From NCBI GenBank assembly GCA_002839995.1, contig PGZC01000011.1:1-56395 (forward strand): 56,395 bases of DNA, given 5' to 3'. Both the position numbers and the translations under genes were made by a program. This stretch comes from Gammaproteobacteria bacterium HGW-Gammaproteobacteria-4. Lineage in GTDB: Bacteria; Pseudomonadota; Gammaproteobacteria; Xanthomonadales; Xanthomonadaceae. Positions 10,451 through 20,634 of this stretch are shown piece after piece; within the stretch, counting starts at the first letter, position 1; each line of letters opens with the position of its first letter. Below the pieces are notes generated by a model, which searched no databases, had not been told where the DNA came from, and saw only the letters and a program-made list of their open reading frames with translations.

Positions 10451-10948
10451 TTATCGCCGATCCGGCGCCGCACGGCGCGGCACGAAACCGAACAGCGCGA
10501 TGCCGATGGCGCCGGCGACAATGGCCGAGTCAGCGAGGTTGAATGCCGGCCAGTGGTATTCGCCCCAGTAGGCGTCGATGAAATCGATCACATAGCCGTG
10601 CAGCAGGCGGTCAATCAGGTTGCCGATGGCGCCGCCGATCACCAGCGCGTACGGCAGGGCCTGGCGCCAGTCGTGGCGCGGGATGCGTGCCAGCCACCGC
10701 GACAGCAGCGCGCTGATCGCGATGGCGAGCGCACTGAACAACCAGCGCTGCCAGCCGCTGTGATCGGCTAGAAAGCTGAACGCAGCGCCGTAGTTGTAGA
10801 CCAGCGTCCAGCTCAGCAGACCGGGCACGATCGGCACCGGCTGGTGCAGTTGCAGGTGCGCCAGCGCCCACTGCTTGCTCGCGGCATCCAGCACCACCAC
10901 CAACAGCGACAGCCACAGCCAGGGCAAGGCATTGCGGATTGATTTCAT
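10451..10948 (-). CDS. lspA: Lipoprotein signal peptidase (signal peptidase II)
   Basis: LspA is an inner-membrane aspartyl protease that cleaves prolipoprotein signal peptides after lipidation. The product has 165 residues, a normal length, with four hydrophobic segments. The two catalytic aspartate motifs are present: [10 protein letters not shown] and FNLADSAI. The first helix carries the usual [14 protein letters not shown] 10948 gives the canonical N-terminus ([10 protein letters not shown]). It is separated from ileS by 169 bases holding two small hairpins, and from ispH by 7 bases. Confidence 0.96.
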   Translation of the reverse strand: MKSIRNALPWLWLSLLVVVLDAASKQWALAHLQLHQPVPIVPGLLSWTLVYNYGAAFSFLADHSGWQRWLFSALAIAISALLSRWLARIPRHDWRQALPYALVIGGAIGNLIDRLLHGYVIDFIDAYWGEYHWPAFNLADSAIVAGAIGIALFGFVPRRAAPDRR

Positions 10949-11117
10949 CGGTTCGTGCTTCCTCGTGGATGTTGTCGGTCGGCTCAAAGCCCGAAGGGCC
11001 GGAGCCGACGATGACGAAGCGGCAATGCTGTAACGCATGGCACACGACGTCGGGTCCACGCCTCCGGCGCTTGACCCGACCTACGCGATGCCGCCGAATC
11101 GTGAGCTATGGAGTGGC
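10949..11117. repeat. Two hairpin repeats between lspA and ileS
   Basis: The gap holds two inverted repeats. One is at about 10978-11009 (arms GTCGGCTC / GAGCCGAC). The other is at 11049-11080 (arms GTCGGGTC / GACCCGAC, followed by CTACG). The second resembles a hairpin at 43663-43698 (GTCGGATC / GATCCGAC, CTACG), so it belongs to a dispersed repeat family. The pair may cap or pause the ileS transcript before lspA. Confidence 0.6.
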
Positions 11118-13949
11118 TCAGAACCAGCGCCGGGTTTCGCCGGCACCCTCGACGTTCTCGACGCAGCGCGTGCAGATTTCCGGATGCTCGGCGTGGCTGC
11201 CGACATCGGCGCGGTAATGCCAACAGCGGATGCATTTGTTGTGGGTGCTGGCCGCCGCGCGAATCCAGGCCTCGCCGCCCTCGCCTTTCACTGCGTCACC
11301 CGGCTGCGTGCCGAGCGCGTGCAGATCGAGGCGCGAGGTGATGAACAGGAAACGCAACTCCGACGCGACCGGCTGCAAGCGCTGCAACAACGCCTCCGGG
11401 AGGTACGCATCCACTTCCGCCTGCAATGCCGCACCGATCACACCGTTGCCGCGCATCGGTTCCAGCACTGCCGACACCGCCTCGCGCAGATCGAGCACGG
11501 CACGCATGTCCTCGGCCGAAAGCGGCGCATCGGCCGGCATCGGTGCCAGTGCGTCGTACCACGTCGCAAACAGCACATTGCCTGCGCGCTCGCCCGGCAG
11601 ATGCGCCCACACCTCGTCGGCGGTGTAGGCAAGGATCGGCGCGATCCAGCGCACGAACGCATGGGCGATATGGAACATCGCGGTCTGCGCCGAGCGCCGG
11701 CCGCGCGCGTCCGCGCGCATGGTGTACAGCCGGTCCTTGGTGACGTCGAGATAAATCGAACCCATATCGACGGTGCAGAAATTGTTCAGGCGTTGCACCA
11801 CTTCGGCGAAATCGTAGCGCTCGTAGGCGGCACCGATCTGCGCCTGCAATTCGTGCGCGCGATGCAGCGCCCACTGGTCGAGCAGCAGCATGTCGGCATG
11901 CGCTACCTGATCGCGTGCCGGATCGAAGCCGTGCAGGTTGCCGAGCAGAAAGCGCGCGGTGTTGCGGATGCGCCGGTACGCATCGCCGGCACGCTTGAGG
12001 ATGTCGTCGGACACCGACATTTCGTCGCGGTAATCGGCACCGGCGATCCACAACCGCAACACGTCGGCGCCCATGCGGTCGATCACCTGCTGCGGTTCCA
12101 CCACGTTGCCGATCGACTTCGACATCTTGCGGCCGTTGGCATCGACCACAAAACCGTGCGTCAGCACCTGCCGATACGGCGCGGCGCCATCCATCGCCAC
12201 GCCGGTCAGCAGCGAACTGTGAAACCAGCCGCGATGTTGATCGGAGCCTTCCAGATACATATCCGCCGGCTTGCGCAGCCCCTGCTCGGGATGCGCGGCG
12301 AGCACCGCCTCGTGGGTGACGCCGGAATCGAACCAGACATCGAGAATGTCGCCGACTTTTTCGTACTGCGCGGCCTCGTCGCCCAGCCACTCGGCAGCAT
12401 CGAGTGCGTACCAGCAATCCACCCCTTCGCGCGCGACGCGATCGGCGACCTGCTTCATCAGTTCGACACTACGTGGATGCGGCTCGCCGGTTTCGCGGTG
12501 GATGAACAGCGCGATCGGCACGCCCCAGGTCCGCTGCCGGCTGATGCACCAGTCCGGTCGCCCGGCGATCATGCCGGTGATCCGTGCCTGTCCCCACTCC
12601 GGCACCCAGCGCACGGTCTTGATCGCGGCCAGCGCATCGCGGCGCAGGCCGGCCTGTTCCATCGAGATGAACCACTGCGGCGTGGCGCGAAATGCCACCG
12701 GCGATTTGTGCCGCCAGCAGTGCGGATAACTGTGGCTGATCTTTTCCAGCGCCAGCAACACGCCGCGCTCGGCGAGCAAGGCGCAGATCGTATCGTTGGC
12801 CTTCCAGATGTACTGCCCGGCGAACAATTCGGTACTGGGCAGGAACACGCCGCGGCCGTCGATCGGGTTGAGCACATCCAGACCATATTTCTGACCGACC
12901 ACGAAGTCTTCCTGACCATGACCCGGTGCGGTATGCACGGCGCCGGTACCGGCCTCGGTGGTGACGTGATCGCCGAGAATCACCGGCACGATCCGCTCAT
13001 AGAACGGATGCCGCAGTTGCACGCCTTCCAGCGCTGCGCCCTTGACGCGGCCCAGCACCTCGAACGCGGTGACGCCGTAGCGCTGCAAGGCGCCCTCGGC
13101 CAGATCCTGCGCCAGCACCAGCAGCATGGTCTTGCCATGGCGATCGGGGCCACGCACCAGCACGTAATCCAGCTCGGCACCCAGCGTCACCGCCAGGCTC
13201 GCCGGCAGCGTCCACGGCGTGGTGGTCCAGATCGGCACGCTGACGATTGCATCACCCACACCGGCGCCGAACACCGCCGCAAGCGCGACCGGTTCGACCG
13301 CGTCATAGGCGACATCCACCGCCGGCGATACCTTGTCGGCGTATTCGATTTCGGCCTCGGCCAGCGCCGAGCCACAATCGAAACACCAGTGCACCGGCTT
13401 GACGCCGCGCGCCAGATGGCCGCGCTCGATCACCTTGGCCAGCGCGCGCAGCATGTCCGCCTCGAAGGCAAAATCCATGGTGCGATAGGGTCGATCCCAA
13501 TCGCCGAGCACGCCGAGGCGCTGAAAATCCCGCGACTGGCCGGCGATCTGCTCGGTCGCGTATTCGCGGCACTTGGCGCGAAATGCGACGCTATCCAGCT
13601 TGTCGCCGACCTTGCCGAACTTCTTTTCCACTGCCACTTCGATTGGCAGGCCGTGGCAATCCCAGCCCGGCACGTAGGGTGCGTCGAAGCCCGCCATCAG
13701 CCGCGACTTGACCACGATGTCCTTGAGCACCTTGTTGACCGCATGGCCGATGTGAATCGCGCCGTTGGCGTAGGGCGGGCCATCGTGCAACACGTAACGC
13801 GATCGTCCAGCCGAATTGGCGCGCACCGCCGCGTACAAGCCCTCGTTCTGCCAGCGCGCCAGGGTGACGGGTTCGCGCTTGGGCAGGTCGCCGCGCATCG
13901 CAAACTCGGTCTGCGGCAGATGGATGCTGGATTTGTAGTCTCGGCTCAC
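11118..13949 (-). CDS. ileS: Isoleucine--tRNA ligase
   Basis: Class I aminoacyl-tRNA synthetase that charges tRNA-Ile in the cytoplasm. The product has 943 residues (E. coli 938). HIGH is at residues 66-69 and the KMSKS loop is in [11 protein letters not shown] large CP1 editing domain lies between them. The C-terminal zinc motif is [12 protein letters not shown]...CTRC. The GTG at 13949 was chosen over the upstream ATG (13988): it has an AGGAAG ribosome site 8 bases before it and overlaps the ribF stop in a GTGA, giving translational coupling. The upstream ATG lies inside ribF. Confidence 0.97.
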   Translation of the reverse strand: MSRDYKSSIHLPQTEFAMRGDLPKREPVTLARWQNEGLYAAVRANSAGRSRYVLHDGPPYANGAIHIGHAVNKVLKDIVVKSRLMAGFDAPYVPGWDCHGLPIEVAVEKKFGKVGDKLDSVAFRAKCREYATEQIAGQSRDFQRLGVLGDWDRPYRTMDFAFEADMLRALAKVIERGHLARGVKPVHWCFDCGSALAEAEIEYADKVSPAVDVAYDAVEPVALAAVFGAGVGDAIVSVPIWTTTPWTLPASLAVTLGAELDYVLVRGPDRHGKTMLLVLAQDLAEGALQRYGVTAFEVLGRVKGAALEGVQLRHPFYERIVPVILGDHVTTEAGTGAVHTAPGHGQEDFVVGQKYGLDVLNPIDGRGVFLPSTELFAGQYIWKANDTICALLAERGVLLALEKISHSYPHCWRHKSPVAFRATPQWFISMEQAGLRRDALAAIKTVRWVPEWGQARITGMIAGRPDWCISRQRTWGVPIALFIHRETGEPHPRSVELMKQVADRVAREGVDCWYALDAAEWLGDEAAQYEKVGDILDVWFDSGVTHEAVLAAHPEQGLRKPADMYLEGSDQHRGWFHSSLLTGVAMDGAAPYRQVLTHGFVVDANGRKMSKSIGNVVEPQQVIDRMGADVLRLWIAGADYRDEMSVSDDILKRAGDAYRRIRNTARFLLGNLHGFDPARDQVAHADMLLLDQWALHRAHELQAQIGAAYERYDFAEVVQRLNNFCTVDMGSIYLDVTKDRLYTMRADARGRRSAQTAMFHIAHAFVRWIAPILAYTADEVWAHLPGERAGNVLFATWYDALAPMPADAPLSAEDMRAVLDLREAVSAVLEPMRGNGVIGAALQAEVDAYLPEALLQRLQPVASELRFLFITSRLDLHALGTQPGDAVKGEGGEAWIRAAASTHNKCIRCWHYRADVGSHAEHPEICTRCVENVEGAGETRRWF

Positions 13950-14881
13950 GCGGGTTGCTTCCTGACAGGGGTTTTCGGGTTGGTGCATTCTTGCAGTATT
14001 TCGCGGGCGCGCCGGGCATCGATGTCCATCTGTGCAACCAGTGCCGGCAGATCGGCAAACGCCTGTTCATCGCGCAGCTTGTACACAAACTCCACGCCGA
14101 TGCGCTGGCCGTAGAGATCGCCATCGAAGTCGAACAGATGCGCTTCGAGCAATGGCTCGGTGCCATGCACGGTTGGCCGCGTACCCAGGCTCGCGACGCT
14201 GGCGCGCGGCAGCGCACCGACGCCATGCACACGGGTGGCGAAAATACCGGACAGGGCCGGCATCCGGCCACCCAGGCGGATGTTGGCGGTGGGGTAACCC
14301 AGCTTGCGGCCCAACTGCGCGCCGCGCACCACCCGGCCTTCGATGATGTAGGGCCGACCCAACAGACGCGCTGCGCCCGCCAGATCGCCAGCGGCCAGAT
14401 CGTCGCGGATCCGGCTGGCGGAAACCCGCTCGCCGTCCAGCGCCACCGATTCGATACTCAGGGCAGTGAAACCGAAGTCCTCACCCAGCGCTTGCAACAG
14501 GGCCAGATCGCCTTCGCGGCCGTGGCCGAAGCGAAACCCCGGCCCCACCCACACTTCGCGCGCGCCAAGCCGCTGCACCAGCACCGACTCCACAAACGCC
14601 TGCGCCGACATCGCCGCCAATTGCGGATTGAAGCGCAGCATGCCGATCGCATCGATACCGAGCGCGCTCAGGCCGCGGATGCGTGCAGCCGGCAGCAACA
14701 GCCGCGCCGGCGCCGCGCCATGCGCGAAGAACTCGCGCGGCAACGGCTCGAAGCTGAGCACCGCGCTGGCGCAGCCCAACTCGCGGGCACGCGCACACGC
14801 GCGACCCACCAACGCCTGATGCCCCAAATGCAGGCCATCGAAGGCGCCGATGCAGACCACGCTACCGTGCGGGCACAACAA
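13946..14881 (-). CDS. ribF: Bifunctional riboflavin kinase/FAD synthetase
   Basis: Converts riboflavin to FMN and then FAD. The N-terminal FAD synthetase (nucleotidyltransferase) domain shows [14 protein letters not shown] and, further on, [14 protein letters not shown]. The C-terminal flavokinase domain shows [11 protein letters not shown] and YGQRIGVEF. The product has 311 residues. The start is unusual: no ATG is available, and TTG 14881 (or the following TTG) is the best candidate, overlapping the murJ stop by 20 bases. The N-terminus is shorter than in most RibF proteins, which have about 15 extra residues before the GNFDGVH motif. Coupled to murJ upstream and ileS downstream. No FMN riboswitch is apparent. 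Confidence 0.93.
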   Translation of the reverse strand: MLCPHGSVVCIGAFDGLHLGHQALVGRACARARELGCASAVLSFEPLPREFFAHGAAPARLLLPAARIRGLSALGIDAIGMLRFNPQLAAMSAQAFVESVLVQRLGAREVWVGPGFRFGHGREGDLALLQALGEDFGFTALSIESVALDGERVSASRIRDDLAAGDLAGAARLLGRPYIIEGRVVRGAQLGRKLGYPTANIRLGGRMPALSGIFATRVHGVGALPRASVASLGTRPTVHGTEPLLEAHLFDFDGDLYGQRIGVEFVYKLRDEQAFADLPALVAQMDIDARRAREILQECTNPKTPVRKQPA

Positions 14882-16484
14882 CCCGCCTTGGACGTCTCGA
14901 AAAAGCCTGCTTGTGCCGCAATTCCGAAGGCCGCCAACCCAAAGTCAACAGTGCGATGCCATAGGTCGCGGCGCCCGCCGCGACCGTCAGCAACACCATG
15001 CCCCAGCGCGCGAGACCGTGCAGATCGCCCCACACGCCCACGCCGCGCGCCAACAGCAGCAGCACTGCCGCCATTGCCGCACAGGCCAGCAGCAGCCGGG
15101 CCAGATGCCGGCCCCAGCCGGCGCTGGCGCGATACACACCTTGCCGGCGCAATGCACGCCACAGCAGCCAGGGATTGATCAACCCGGCCAGGCCGGTCGC
15201 CAACGCGATGCCGGCATGCGCGCCGGGGATCGTGTACAGCCATAGCGGGGTCACGATGACCGCCATCAACGACACATTGCCGAGCACGGTATAAATGGCC
15301 GCACGCATCGGCGTGCGGGTGTCCTGCCGCGCGTAGAACGCCGACAGCAGAACCCGCGACAGCATGAAACCGGGCACGCCGATACTCATCGCGGCGAGGC
15401 TGAGCGCCGCCATCTGCGTATCAAAGCCGGTAAAACGCCCATGCTGATAGATCGTGGCGGTCAGCGGCTCGGCCAACAGCAGCAGGCCCACCGCCGCCGG
15501 CAAGGCCACCAGCAGCACCGTGCGCAAGGCCCAGTCCAGCGCCGTCGAATAGCCCGCGTCATCGGCCGCGGCAAAGCGGCTGGAAAGATGCGGCAGGATC
15601 ACCGTACCCAGGGCAACGCCAAACAAACCCAGCGGGAACTCGATCAGACGATCGGACAGGTACAACCAGGTCTGGCTGCCGGTCGCCAGCAGCGAGGCGA
15701 ACACGGTCCCGACGATCAGATTGAGCTGCGCGACCGACGACGAGAACAGGGTCGGCAACATCAGGGTGAACACCCGCCGCACCCCGGCATGCCGGAAATC
15801 CAGGCGCAGGCGCGGGGTCAATCCGAGCCGGCCCATGGCGGGCCACAGCAACAGCAATTGCAGGAGACCGGCGGCCAGCACACCCCAGGCCAGCGCTTTC
15901 GGCGGCACCGGGAAAAATGGCGCCAGCCACAGCATCGCTGCAATAACCATCACGTTGTGCAGCACCGGCGTCACGGCCGGCAGCGCGAACTGGCGGAAGC
16001 TGTTGAGCACCGCCCCGGCCAGCGCGGTCATCGAGATGAACAACAAATACGGAAACACGATGCGCAACATCTCGGCGGTGAGCGCGTGCTTTTCCGGCTC
16101 ATCGAGCATGCCCGGCGCCATCAACGCGACCACCCACGGCGCCAGCAGCACGCCAATGCCGGTCACCAGCAACACCACCGCGCACAGCGCGCCGGCAACA
16201 TGATCGAGAAAGTCCTTGAGCGCGGCCTGATCGCCGCGTTCCTTGATGTCGTTGAACACCGGCACGAACGCCGAGGCGAACGAGCCTTCGGCAAAGATCC
16301 GGCGCAGGTAATTGGGAATGCGATAGGCGATGACGAACGCATCCATCGCCGCAGACACCCCGAACAGGCTGGCCTGCAGCATGTCGCGGGCGAAACCGGC
16401 CAACCGCGACAACAAGGTCATCGCGCTAAACACCGCTGTGGAACGCAGCAATCCGGCCGGACGCGGCGACGGCGTGGCGCTCAT
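14862..16484 (-). CDS. murJ: Lipid II flippase MurJ (MviN)
   Basis: Polytopic inner-membrane MOP-superfamily transporter that flips lipid II for peptidoglycan synthesis. The product has 540 residues and about 14 hydrophobic segments. Family motifs at the N-terminus include TLLSRLAGFARDMLQA, AMDAFVIAYRIPNYLRR and EGSFASAFVPVF. ATG 16484 was chosen over TTG 16490 because AGGAC lies 7 bases before it. First gene of the minus-strand run murJ-ribF-ileS-lspA-ispH and divergent from rpsT, an arrangement common in gammaproteobacteria. Confidence 0.96.
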   Translation of the reverse strand: MSATPSPRPAGLLRSTAVFSAMTLLSRLAGFARDMLQASLFGVSAAMDAFVIAYRIPNYLRRIFAEGSFASAFVPVFNDIKERGDQAALKDFLDHVAGALCAVVLLVTGIGVLLAPWVVALMAPGMLDEPEKHALTAEMLRIVFPYLLFISMTALAGAVLNSFRQFALPAVTPVLHNVMVIAAMLWLAPFFPVPPKALAWGVLAAGLLQLLLLWPAMGRLGLTPRLRLDFRHAGVRRVFTLMLPTLFSSSVAQLNLIVGTVFASLLATGSQTWLYLSDRLIEFPLGLFGVALGTVILPHLSSRFAAADDAGYSTALDWALRTVLLVALPAAVGLLLLAEPLTATIYQHGRFTGFDTQMAALSLAAMSIGVPGFMLSRVLLSAFYARQDTRTPMRAAIYTVLGNVSLMAVIVTPLWLYTIPGAHAGIALATGLAGLINPWLLWRALRRQGVYRASAGWGRHLARLLLACAAMAAVLLLLARGVGVWGDLHGLARWGMVLLTVAAGAATYGIALLTLGWRPSELRHKQAFSRRPRRVVVPAR

Positions 16485-16749
16485 CGGCAAGTCCTGCGGG
16501 CGCGATGCAGCAAACTCATATCATCCATCTCCGTTTCCCACATCACACCCAAGCGCCGAAGTCCGACCATCATCGGACGAAGCCGGCATTACAGCACACC
16601 GTCGCCGGGCGTTTGTGGCGAATGGCGGGCGCGACCGGGCGATCGCCCGACGCCACCTGGCCTGCCGGTTGCTCCGCAACACTGGCTACGCCAGTCCCGC
16701 CCGCGACCGCTTCGCGTTTGCGCGGGGCTTCGCCCCGACGCTTCGCTCG

Positions 16750-16819
16750 GTCGCCCACAGGGTGGGCTCCTACAAAAACGCGGTTGCGCTCACCTGTAGG
16801 AGCCCACCCTGTGGGCGAC
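16750..16819. repeat. REP-type inverted pair (GTAGGAGCCCACCC family)
   Basis: Two 24-base arms (16750-16773 and 16796-16819) are reverse complements of each other, with core GTAGGAGCCCACCC...GGGCGAC, separated by 22 bases. The same arms recur at 25350-25418, 30301-30369 and 39040-39150. This matches REP/BIME-like repeats that are usually mobilised by RAYT transposases; none is encoded in this window. Confidence 0.9.
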
Positions 16820-16848
16820 TATCGTTCGACAACGCTAATAACACCACG

Positions 16849-16877
16849 TTGACTAGCGTCCTCGCACACGCCATAAT
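16849..16877 (+). promoter_or_regulatory. Sigma-70 promoter of rpsT
   Basis: TTGACT (16849-16854) and CATAAT (16872-16877) are separated by exactly 17 bases, each one mismatch from consensus. Transcription would start near 16884, giving a leader of about 38 bases before the rpsT GTG. Confidence 0.75.
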
Positions 16878-16921
16878 TAGCGGTCTTTATCCCGCACCCG
16901 CATCAATTCAGGAGCAACACC

Positions 16922-17194
16922 GTGGCCAACATCAAGTCCGCCAAGAAGCGCGCCAAGCAGGCAGAGGTCCGCCGCGGCCGTAACGCCAGTGCGCGCTCGA
17001 TGCTGCGCACCGCCGTCAAGAAGGTCCTCAAGGCCATCGAAGCGAAGGACGTGGCTGCCGCAGAAACCGCTTACAAGATCGCCGAGCCGATTCTGGATCG
17101 CTACGCCAGCCGTGGCCTGATCCATCGCAACAAGGCATCGCGCCACAAGAGCCGCGTCAATGCGCGGATCAAGGCGCTCAAGACCGCGGCCTGA
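16922..17194 (+). CDS. rpsT: 30S ribosomal protein S20
   Basis: Primary 16S-binding protein of the small subunit. The product has 90 residues and is strongly basic, with the family N-terminus [15 protein letters not shown] and C-terminal helix [17 protein letters not shown]. The start is GTG at 16922 with AGGAG about 7 bases upstream; a non-ATG start is typical for rpsT, where it contributes to autoregulation in E. coli. A strong promoter precedes it and a terminator follows. Confidence 0.98.
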   Translation: MANIKSAKKRAKQAEVRRGRNASARSMLRTAVKKVLKAIEAKDVAAAETAYKIAEPILDRYASRGLIHRNKASRHKSRVNARIKALKTAA

Positions 17195-17217
17195 GTCCGG
17201 CGCGCGGCGATCGCAAA

Positions 17218-17246
17218 CAAAAAGCCGGCTTGCGCCGGCTTTTTTG
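17218..17246. terminator. Bidirectional intrinsic terminator (rpsT / obgE)
   Basis: GCCGGC stem arms (17224-17229 and 17234-17239) are flanked by an A run and a T run, so the hairpin can end both rpsT (+) and obgE (-), which converge here. Confidence 0.9.
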
Positions 17247-17267
17247 TGTTCGCAAATCGTCGCCGGA

Positions 17268-18344
<1,077 letters not shown>

Positions 18345-18378
18345 TCAACTCGTTACTGGAACAAAACAAGGACAACAA

Positions 18379-18617
18379 TCCGCAAAGGACGCGAAGGACG
18401 CGAAGGACGCAAAGAAAGCAAACCTGGGTATGCACTTCCCTTTGGAAACTCTGAACAAGCCCCGCTCCTCGTCATTGCGAGCGGGCCGCTCTTGCGCATC
18501 CTGCAATGTACATGGATGCGCAAGTGATGCGGGAAGCACGACTCCATGTCGCTTCGCTCCTCGCAATGACAGCTTGTTTAGAGATTCCCTTCGCGATCTT
18601 TGCGTGTTTTGCGGACC
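18379..18617. repeat. MITE-like element with CCGCAAAGGACGC inverted ends
   Basis: The left end (18379-18414) reads TCCGCAAAGGACGC followed by direct GAAGGACGC units. The right end (about 18598-18617) is the inverse (CTTTGCG...GCGGACC). A related element lies at 51173-51358. There is no coding capacity. Confidence 0.65.
18443..18590. repeat. Palindromic element (GTCATTGCGAG family)
   Basis: Ends are inverted: GGAAACTCTGAACAAGC...GTCATTGCGAG on the left and CTCGCAATGACAGC...GATTCCC on the right. Relatives are at 36556-36722 and, as a half copy, 43439-43505. It is inserted inside the MITE-like element. Confidence 0.65.
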
Positions 18618-18652
18618 GACTGCTTTTCCCGAGACCCGACATCCCGCAAACG

Positions 18653-18675
18653 AAAAACCCCGCCGAAGCGGGGTT
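18653..18675 (-). terminator. Intrinsic terminator of rplU-rpmA
   Basis: On the minus strand CCCCGC-TTCG-GCGGGG is followed by TTTTT, 24 bases after the rpmA stop. Confidence 0.88.
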
Positions 18676-18698
18676 GTTCGCGCTACCGTGAGGGTTGC

Positions 18699-18959
18699 TC
18701 AGGCTGCCGGAACAACGCTGACGGTGCGGCGCTTCTTGGGGCCCTTGACGGCGAACGACACCACGCCATCGGTCAGCGCAAACAGGGTGTGATCGCGGCC
18801 CAGGCCGACATTGCTGCCGGGATGGAACTGGGTGCCGCGCTGACGCACGATGATGTTGCCGGCGTTGATCGCCTGGCCGCCATACATCTTCACGCCGAGG
18901 TATTTGGGATTGGAATCGCGGCCGTTACGGGTGGAGCCGCCTGCCTTTTTATGTGCCAT
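18699..18959 (-). CDS. rpmA: 50S ribosomal protein L27
   Basis: Large-subunit protein whose N-terminal tail reaches the peptidyl-transferase centre. The product has 86 residues with the invariant start [16 protein letters not shown] and GVKMYGGQ. It lies 20 bases after rplU and is co-transcribed with it. The N-terminus needs no protease processing, as expected for a proteobacterium. Confidence 0.98.
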   Translation of the reverse strand: MAHKKAGGSTRNGRDSNPKYLGVKMYGGQAINAGNIIVRQRGTQFHPGSNVGLGRDHTLFALTDGVVSFAVKGPKKRRTVSVVPAA

Positions 18960-18979
18960 GAGTACTTACTCCTCGCGTT

Positions 18980-19291
18980 TCAGGCGCTGATGCCGGTGAT
19001 CTGGATTTCGGTGTAGTGTTGCCGATGGCCCATCTGCTTGCGATGGTGCTTGCGGCGACGGAATTTGACGATGCGGATCTTGTCGGCGCGGCCATGGGCC
19101 TTGATGTTGGCGGTGACCTTGGCGCCGGTCACGTTCGGCGCACCGACCGTCACTTTTTCGCCGTCGCCGAGCAACAACACCTGGTCGAACGCGATCTCGC
19201 TGCCGGCTTCGGCATCGATCAACTCGACGCGGAGCACCTCACCTTCCATCACGCGGTATTGCTTACCGCCGGTGACTATCACTGCGTACAT
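18980..19291 (-). CDS. rplU: 50S ribosomal protein L21
   Basis: The product has 103 residues, starting [14 protein letters not shown] and ending with the basic [22 protein letters not shown] 19291 was chosen over upstream in-frame starts because AGGAAG precedes it and it matches the family start. First gene of rplU-rpmA. Confidence 0.98.
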   Translation of the reverse strand: MYAVIVTGGKQYRVMEGEVLRVELIDAEAGSEIAFDQVLLLGDGEKVTVGAPNVTGAKVTANIKAHGRADKIRIVKFRRRKHHRKQMGHRQHYTEIQITGISA

Positions 19292-19375
19292 GAACAACTT
19301 CCTTCTGTAGTTATTTTTTGGTTGCGCGACACACCGCCGCACACTCGCTACCCGCGAGCGCGAGACAGACCCGCT

Positions 19376-19405
19376 AGCATAAGCGATCCGGGCGGCGCAG
19401 GTCAA
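19376..19405 (-). promoter_or_regulatory. Probable sigma-70 promoter of rplU-rpmA
   Basis: On the minus strand TTGACC (19405-19400) is followed after 18 bases by TATGCT (19381-19376). Transcription would start near 19369, leaving a leader of about 78 bases before rplU. Confidence 0.6.
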
Positions 19406-19442
19406 ATCGCTGCGCCGCAGCATGACGCCCAGCCGCCACGCT

Positions 19443-19478
19443 GCCCCGGGTTTCGGCCTTGCGGCCTCTACCCGGGGC
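19443..19478. terminator. GC-rich hairpin downstream of hsp20
   Basis: Inverted arms GCCCCGGGT (19443-19451) and ACCCGGGGC (19470-19478) enclose a second small GGCC stem. It lies 12 bases after the hsp20 stop. There is no clear T run, so termination strength is uncertain. Confidence 0.55.
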
Positions 19479-19490
19479 GAAGCGATGCAA

Positions 19491-19940
19491 TCAGTGGTGA
19501 TTCACCGAAATCCGGCGCGGTGTGGTCTCGGGTTTCTTGGGAATGACCACTTCCAGCACCCCGTGCCGGCCGGTAGCCGAAATACCGTCCGGGTCGGCCC
19601 CATCGGGCAACGCGAAGCGCCGGTAGAACGAGCCGTACGAGCGCTCGACCCGGGTATAGCGCTGGCTCTCCTCACGCTGCTCGGCCTTGCGCTCGCCCTT
19701 GATGGTGAGAATGCCCTTGTCCATCTGTACTTCGATGTCCTTGGGATCGACACCGGGAATATCGGCGAGGATGACGAAGCGCTTTTCTTCTTCCCGGATG
19801 TCGACGCGCGGCGCCCACTGGCTGGTCACCACGTTGGATTGATCGCCATCGGATTCGGCGAAAAACCGGTCGAAAACCTGCTTGATTTCGTCCTGAAACT
19901 GCGGGTTGGCCCCGAAGGGGCTGTAGCGAACGATGCTCAT
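19491..19940 (-). CDS. Hsp20/alpha-crystallin small heat-shock protein
   Basis: Cytoplasmic ATP-independent holdase that keeps unfolding proteins soluble. The product has 149 residues. The alpha-crystallin domain (about 45-140) shows [37 protein letters not shown] and the GVLEVVIPK strand, and the C-terminal tail has the usual short I-x-V-type anchor (RRISV). ATG 19940 has a near-perfect AAGGAGG ribosome site. It is divergent from the peroxiredoxin gene across 167 bases, suggesting a shared stress-response region. IbpA-like, but not assigned to a named orthologue. Confidence 0.93.
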   Translation of the reverse strand: MSIVRYSPFGANPQFQDEIKQVFDRFFAESDGDQSNVVTSQWAPRVDIREEEKRFVILADIPGVDPKDIEVQMDKGILTIKGERKAEQREESQRYTRVERSYGSFYRRFALPDGADPDGISATGRHGVLEVVIPKKPETTPRRISVNHH

Positions 19941-20107
19941 CTCACTGACCTCCTTAAGGTTGGTTGTTGACACTGCGGCCCTGCGCCGCCTGTGCGGAAA
20001 CATGGGGTCTGCCGGCGACGATTCAAGCGCCGCCCGGATCGCGGAGATGGCGGCAATCACGGCATGGCCGTTACACTGGAGGGCCTCACCCACACGGAGT
20101 GCAAACA

Positions 20108-20584
20108 ATGAGCATCAAGGTTGGCGACACCATTCCCAAGGCCACGATCAATGTCATCAAGGACGGCATCCAGGCAACCGACACCACGGCGTTCTTCGCC
20201 GGCAAAAAAGTGGTTCTGTTTGCCGTGCCCGGCGCGTTTACCCCGACTTGTTCGGCCAAGCATCTGCCCGGCTTCATCGAGCACCTGGGCGAGTTCAGCG
20301 CGCGTGGCATCGAAGTGGCCTGCGTATCGGTCAACGATGGCTTCGTGATGGGTGCCTGGGGCAAGGCGCAAAATGCGCCGGATAACCTGCACCTGCTGGC
20401 CGACGGCAACGCCGAGTTCACCAAGGCGCTGGGTCTGGAACTGGATGCCACCGGTTTCGGCATGGGCATCCGCAGCCAGCGTTTTGCGCTGTACGCCGAG
20501 AACGGTGCGGTCAAGGCGCTGTTCGTCGAGGCACCCGGCGAGTTCAAGGTCTCCAGCGCCGAGCACGTGCTGGCGAACATCTGA
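20108..20584 (+). CDS. Prx5-type peroxiredoxin (redoxin family)
   Basis: Thiol peroxidase that reduces H2O2 and organic hydroperoxides. The product has 158 residues with the peroxidatic cysteine motif PGAFTPTCSAKHLPGF (Cys near 49), typical of the Prx5/AhpE-like glutaredoxin-dependent group. No fused glutaredoxin domain is present, so the reductant must be encoded elsewhere. ATG 20108 was chosen as the first start matching the family N-terminus (MSIKVGDTIP). Confidence 0.93.
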   Translation: MSIKVGDTIPKATINVIKDGIQATDTTAFFAGKKVVLFAVPGAFTPTCSAKHLPGFIEHLGEFSARGIEVACVSVNDGFVMGAWGKAQNAPDNLHLLADGNAEFTKALGLELDATGFGMGIRSQRFALYAENGAVKALFVEAPGEFKVSSAEHVLANI

Positions 20585-20604
20585 CCCGTTACTGCATACG
20601 CAAC

Positions 20605-20627
20605 GCCCGGGCCACAGTGGCCCGGGC
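20605..20627. terminator. Hairpin between peroxiredoxin gene and cusA
   Basis: A nearly perfect dyad, GCCCGGGCCAC / GTGGCCCGGGC, lies between two converging genes. It has no T run, so it may be a weak or Rho-assisted bidirectional terminator. Confidence 0.6.
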
Positions 20628-20634
20628 GACCGGC

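Larger units (their letters stand above)
16485..16921. other. Intergenic region between murJ and rpsT
   Basis: This 437-bp gap has no convincing gene. It holds a palindromic dispersed repeat pair (16750-16819) and the rpsT promoter (16849-16877), and must also carry the murJ promoter, which I could not place. Confidence 0.7.

Noticed and set aside
11037-14114. Open frame of about 1,000 codons on the plus strand opposite ileS and ribF
   Set aside because: It is the antisense of well-identified genes in GC-rich DNA, with His/Arg/Gln-rich composition and no family motifs.
14882-14930. FMN riboswitch upstream of ribF
   Set aside because: ribF overlaps murJ directly and none of the conserved RFN element blocks is visible.
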